NCBI RefSeq assembly: GCF_004963255.1
Contig: NZ_SUGA01000023.1
Coordinates: forward strand, 1 to 64,000
Direction: 5' to 3'
Length of the DNA: 64,000 nt
DNA from: Mesorhizobium sp.
Lineage (GTDB): Bacteria; Pseudomonadota; Alphaproteobacteria; Rhizobiales; Rhizobiaceae
Shown piece by piece: positions 61,177 to 64,000 of the stretch; within the stretch, counting starts at the first letter, position 1; every line of letters begins with the position of its first letter. Both the position numbers and the translations under genes were made by a program. The notes beneath the pieces are model-generated. The model saw only the letters and a list, made by a program, of their open reading frames with translations. It made no database searches and had not been told where the DNA came from.

Positions 61177-62001
61177 TTAGGGCTGGTCGAAATCGGTGGC
61201 GATCGTGATGTCGCGCCAGGCGTCGATATCGCTGCGAAAGGAAGCCAGCTTTCGCTCGGCGATCGAATGCGCGATCGGGCCGAGCGGCAGATGAAGCGGG
61301 GCATCATCGGCATCGACTGCCTGCAGGATGACCGCAATCGCCTTGTCGGGATCGCCGGCCTGATTGCCGTTGTTGGTTTCGCGATAATGCCTGCGCGAGC
61401 TCGCGGCGTATTCCGGCATCTCGTTGGCCGCCATCGTGATCGAACGGCCAAGGAAATCGGTGCGAAACGGCCCAGGCTCGACGATCAGCACGCGGATGCC
61501 GAACGGCTTCAGCTCGCCGGCGAGCGCTTCGGATATCCCTTCCAGGGCGAACTTGGCGGCATGGTAATAGCCTCCGCCGCCACGGCCCTCGATGCCCGCG
61601 CCGGACGACATGTTGACGATCGTTCCGCCCGAACGTCGTAGGACAGGCAAAGCGGCTCTGGTGGTTTCGATCAGACCGAAGACGTTTACCTCGAACATCG
61701 GCCGATATTCCTCGGGCGTGCCTTCCTCGATCGCGCCGAACAGCGCGTAGCCGGCATTGTTCACGAGCACGTCAAACCCGCCAAAGGTCTCGACCGCCTT
61801 TGCGACCGCTGCCTTGGCTGCCGCCGCATCCGTCACATCGAGCGGAAAGGTGATCATGCGGCCGCCGAAAGGCCCGGCCATTTCCTCGATCGTCTTGACA
61901 TTGCGGGCCGTCGCAATGACCCGGTCGCCGCGCTGTGCTGCGGCGAGCGCGAGCCGCCGGCCAAAGCCGCTTGAGCAGCCTGTGATGAGCCAAGTTTTCA
62001 T
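61177..62001 (-). CDS. Short-chain dehydrogenase/reductase
   Basis: A 274-residue classical SDR oxidoreductase. The nucleotide loop is TGCSSGFG (8-15) and NNAGY, and the catalytic Ser and Tyr-x3-Lys are in IVNMSSGAG and GYYHAAKFALEG. The NAD(P) preference is not certain; ATARN after the second strand favours NADP. It reduces or oxidises a small ketone or alcohol in the cytosol. Its gene is 50 nt before the epoxide hydrolase-like gene, so the pair may act in one pathway. Confidence 0.87.
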   Translation of the reverse strand: MKTWLITGCSSGFGRRLALAAAQRGDRVIATARNVKTIEEMAGPFGGRMITFPLDVTDAAAAKAAVAKAVETFGGFDVLVNNAGYALFGAIEEGTPEEYRPMFEVNVFGLIETTRAALPVLRRSGGTIVNMSSGAGIEGRGGGGYYHAAKFALEGISEALAGELKPFGIRVLIVEPGPFRTDFLGRSITMAANEMPEYAASSRRHYRETNNGNQAGDPDKAIAVILQAVDADDAPLHLPLGPIAHSIAERKLASFRSDIDAWRDITIATDFDQP

Positions 62002-62148
62002 TACTTTTTCTCCGAGTTGTTTTCAGACGACGCCAAGCTGTTGCCGCCGATGAGTTGGCCGGTCGCGATGCCGAAGCCACGGGGGTGGCTTCGGCGCATG
62101 GGTCACGAAACTTCCGCAGCCCTGAGCCCGAACATCAGGACATCGGCT

Positions 62149-62901
62149 TCATTTGCTTGCCGCTTCGGCGATGACATCGGCGACTTCGCGTGGATGCGAG
62201 ATGTAAACCGCATGGCTGGCACCGGGCACCTCGGTGACCTTCGCACTTGCTCGCCTGTACATAGACCGCTCCGCCTCGGCGCCGACAGCCATGTCCAGCC
62301 CGGCCACGATGCCGTAGCTCGGCTTGGTCTTCCAGGCTGCGTGCTGCGTCTTGGTTCCGAGGATCTTCGCTGAAACCGGCACCTGCGAGTCAGTCATGAA
62401 ATCCGTCTCGGCCTTGGACAGGTCGGCGGCGAACCCCGCCCGGAACTTCGCGGGATCGAACAGCAGGAAGCCGTCAGAAGTCGGCTTGAACGCGTCCGCG
62501 GTCGGACTCGGCCACTTCTCAAACACATCGCCTACGCCCTCGCCAACATCCGGGACGATGGCCGCGACATAGACAAGTGCCGAAACCTTCGGGTCGACGC
62601 CGGCTTCGGTGATGATCTGACCACCATAGCTGTGGCCGACGAGGACGACCGGCCCATCTTGCTGCTCGATAGCGCGGTGAACCGCCTGAACGTCATTCGC
62701 CAGCGAAGTGTTCGGTTCCTGAACGACCGTGACTTTCAAGCCCTTGGCGACCAGGCGCTCATAAACGCCCCTCCAGCCGCTGCCATCGACCAACGCGCCA
62801 TGGACCAAAATCACATTTTGGGCCGGCTGCGCGAAAGCGGATGGCGCGCCGAACAGCACTGCAAGAGCCGCAGCACCGAGACAGAGAGATTTGAGGGACA
62901 T
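62149..62901 (-). CDS. Exported alpha/beta hydrolase
   Basis: A 250-residue enzyme with signal peptide MSLKSLCLGAAALAVLFGAPSAFA and mature N-terminus QPAQ. The nucleophile elbow is GHSYGG, with oxyanion motif HGALVDGSGW and a likely catalytic His in GASHAVYISHP. It therefore acts in the periplasm, unlike the other hydrolases of the cluster. It is the first gene after the divergent LysR gene, across a 138-bp region. It resembles the small esterases/lipases annotated only as alpha/beta hydrolase in rhizobia. The substrate is unknown. Confidence 0.82.
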   Translation of the reverse strand: MSLKSLCLGAAALAVLFGAPSAFAQPAQNVILVHGALVDGSGWRGVYERLVAKGLKVTVVQEPNTSLANDVQAVHRAIEQQDGPVVLVGHSYGGQIITEAGVDPKVSALVYVAAIVPDVGEGVGDVFEKWPSPTADAFKPTSDGFLLFDPAKFRAGFAADLSKAETDFMTDSQVPVSAKILGTKTQHAAWKTKPSYGIVAGLDMAVGAEAERSMYRRASAKVTEVPGASHAVYISHPREVADVIAEAASK

Positions 62902-62942
62902 TTGCCGATCCTTCCAAATGACATGGGGTGTTACACGAGAGA

Positions 62943-62957
62943 CGGTCCGATCGACCG
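62943..62957. promoter_or_regulatory. Inverted repeat in the LysR/hydrolase divergent promoter region
   Basis: CGGTC-CGATC-GACCG is a 5-bp inverted repeat with a 5-bp centre, in the middle of the divergent region. LysR proteins often bind such sites. AT-rich sequence (62975-63010) follows towards the LysR gene. The assignment is weak. Confidence 0.3.
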
Positions 62958-63039
62958 ATGGCGGGAATCTAGGTGCTTAGATTTGTTCTTTAACTGACAT
63001 AAATGTATTCTCGGCGTTCAGTTTTGTGTGGGCGGTCTC

Positions 63040-63900
63040 ATGGAATGGAGTGACGTCAGAATCTTTCTTGCTATTGCGCGATCCGGCACGCTCGGCGGCG
63101 CCGCGCGTTCTCTTCAGACGAGCCATCCGACCGTCGGCAGGCGCCTTCGTGCACTTGAGCAGGCGATCGGTCACACGCTTTTCCAGCGGACTGCGGACGG
63201 TCTTGTTCTGACCGACGAGGGCCACGGGATCATCGCGCTGGCGGAGCAGATGGAAGAAGGCGCGCTGGCCATGGAGCGCCGGCTTGCGGGGCAGGAGCAG
63301 AATCTCAAAGGCAGTCTGCGCATTTCGTCAGCGGACTGGTTCGGCGCCTATGTCCTCCCTCCCATCCTGGCGGATTTCTCGAAAGCCTATCCCAACGTGG
63401 ACGTCGAGATCCTGACCGGCACACGCCTGTTCAACCTCGCCCAGCGGGAGGCCGACGTCGCTTTTCGCATCGTTCCGTTCGACGCTGCCGATGTCGTTCA
63501 GCGGCGGCTCTTCAGGCTCGAATACGGCGTCTACATCGCCGAGGAGGCGCCTGATCCCAAATATGGCGATGGGACCGGTTTCCGGCTGATCACCCATGAC
63601 ACATCCACGGGCCATTTCCCTGACATCGCGTGGCTCATCGAGAGTTTCCCCAACGCGAGACCGGTCCTGCGGTCGAACAACCGCAACGTCCAGGGGCGTA
63701 TGTGCAGGCAAGGCGTCGGCATCGCTGTCCTGCCCCGCGTGGTCGGCAATCAGATCCCGGGTATCCGCAGGCTGGAACTGCCGACGCCCCCGCCAGCGCG
63801 AGACATTTGGATGGGATACCACCGAGACCTACGGCGTCTTCAGCGTCTTCGCGCGTTCATCTCGACGGTATCGGACCATCTCGTGAACGCGACCGCATGA
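63040..63900 (+). CDS. LysR-family transcriptional regulator
   Basis: A 286-residue regulator. The HTH region is MEWSDVRIFLAIARSGTLGGAARSLQTSHPTVGRRLRALEQAIG, and the effector domain begins about residue 90 (GSLRISSADWFGAYVLPPILADF). The ATG at 63040 is preferred to a GTG 12 nt upstream. It is divergent from the exported hydrolase gene and likely regulates the four-gene minus-strand row. The rest of the window after 63901 has no gene. Confidence 0.88.
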   Translation: MEWSDVRIFLAIARSGTLGGAARSLQTSHPTVGRRLRALEQAIGHTLFQRTADGLVLTDEGHGIIALAEQMEEGALAMERRLAGQEQNLKGSLRISSADWFGAYVLPPILADFSKAYPNVDVEILTGTRLFNLAQREADVAFRIVPFDAADVVQRRLFRLEYGVYIAEEAPDPKYGDGTGFRLITHDTSTGHFPDIAWLIESFPNARPVLRSNNRNVQGRMCRQGVGIAVLPRVVGNQIPGIRRLELPTPPPARDIWMGYHRDLRRLQRLRAFISTVSDHLVNATA

Positions 63901-64000
63901 TGTGCGGCCCGGAAATGACTCAACGTTCCCGGTGCCGAGGACCACGTCTTTCCCGGCTGGGAATCTGAACCGGTGCACCAGCACAAACGCACCGCGTCAG

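Noticed and set aside
1..64000. Search for CRISPR arrays, transposases, integrase genes and rRNA.
   Set aside because: No regularly spaced direct repeats, no transposase or integrase motifs and no rRNA segments were seen.

Overview
The window looks like a chromosomal segment of a high-GC alphaproteobacterium of the Rhizobiales, most likely Mesorhizobium or a close relative. Support comes from a DivJ/PleC/PdhS-type cell-cycle kinase behind a consensus CtrA box, a phasin, a DUF768 protein (a family I associate with Mesorhizobium), a DUF1127 gene, short HisG with HisZ, a tRNA-His of the alphaproteobacterial type (G1-U72, A73, no G-1), and several intergenic palindromic repeats typical of these genomes. 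The taxonomic call is inference from gene content. I see no phage, transposase, plasmid backbone or CRISPR array.

Layout. 0-5.3 kb: cell-cycle histidine kinase, divergent phasin with an operator/promoter, an RNA of three hairpins sharing one anti-Shine-Dalgarno loop, and tRNA-His. 5.6-16 kb: a divergent catabolic region with hydrolase, aldehyde dehydrogenase and iron alcohol dehydrogenase on the minus strand, and a GntR/FCD regulator, a ribose-type (CUT2) ABC importer, a DJ-1/PfpI protein and a 2-hydroxyacid dehydrogenase on the plus strand. 16-30 kb: DUF768, DmpA-like aminopeptidase, xseA, a GGDEF-EAL protein, LysR, DUF1127 with a structured 3' RNA, a lipoprotein, a DUF937-like repeat protein, gshA, rsmE, a glutamine amidotransferase-like protein and a phosphoesterase. 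30-38.7 kb: L-lactate dehydrogenase with its GntR regulator, DUF3422, and glycolate oxidase glcDEF; the regulator gene and glcD share a 21-bp operator-like palindrome. 38.7-50.4 kb: an AT-richer exported protein, a divergent FolD, an L,D-transpeptidase, tag, hisS-hisZ-hisG, an acyl-CoA ligase, a poly-gamma-glutamate hydrolase-like protein and a cation/H+ antiporter. 50.5-54.5 kb: oxyR divergent from katG, then aqpZ. 54.8-59.6 kb: rsmB, tspO, a hotdog thioesterase, a nucleosidase-like protein and guaA. 59.7-63.9 kb: a VOC protein, two alpha/beta hydrolases and an SDR oxidoreductase next to a divergent LysR regulator.

How the parts may work together. The 5.6-16 kb block reads as an import-and-oxidise pathway controlled by its own GntR protein. 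The 30-38.7 kb block converts 2-hydroxyacids (lactate, glycolate) and appears to be a single regulon. hisS, hisZ and hisG form one histidine cluster, and tRNA-His, the HisRS substrate, lies 38 kb away. OxyR-KatG is a classical peroxide response pair. The most notable sequence-level observations are the three-hairpin anti-SD RNA, a possibly related structured RNA behind DUF1127, the shared lactate/glycolate operator, the FolD with substituted active-site residues, and a nested palindrome upstream of the DUF768 gene.
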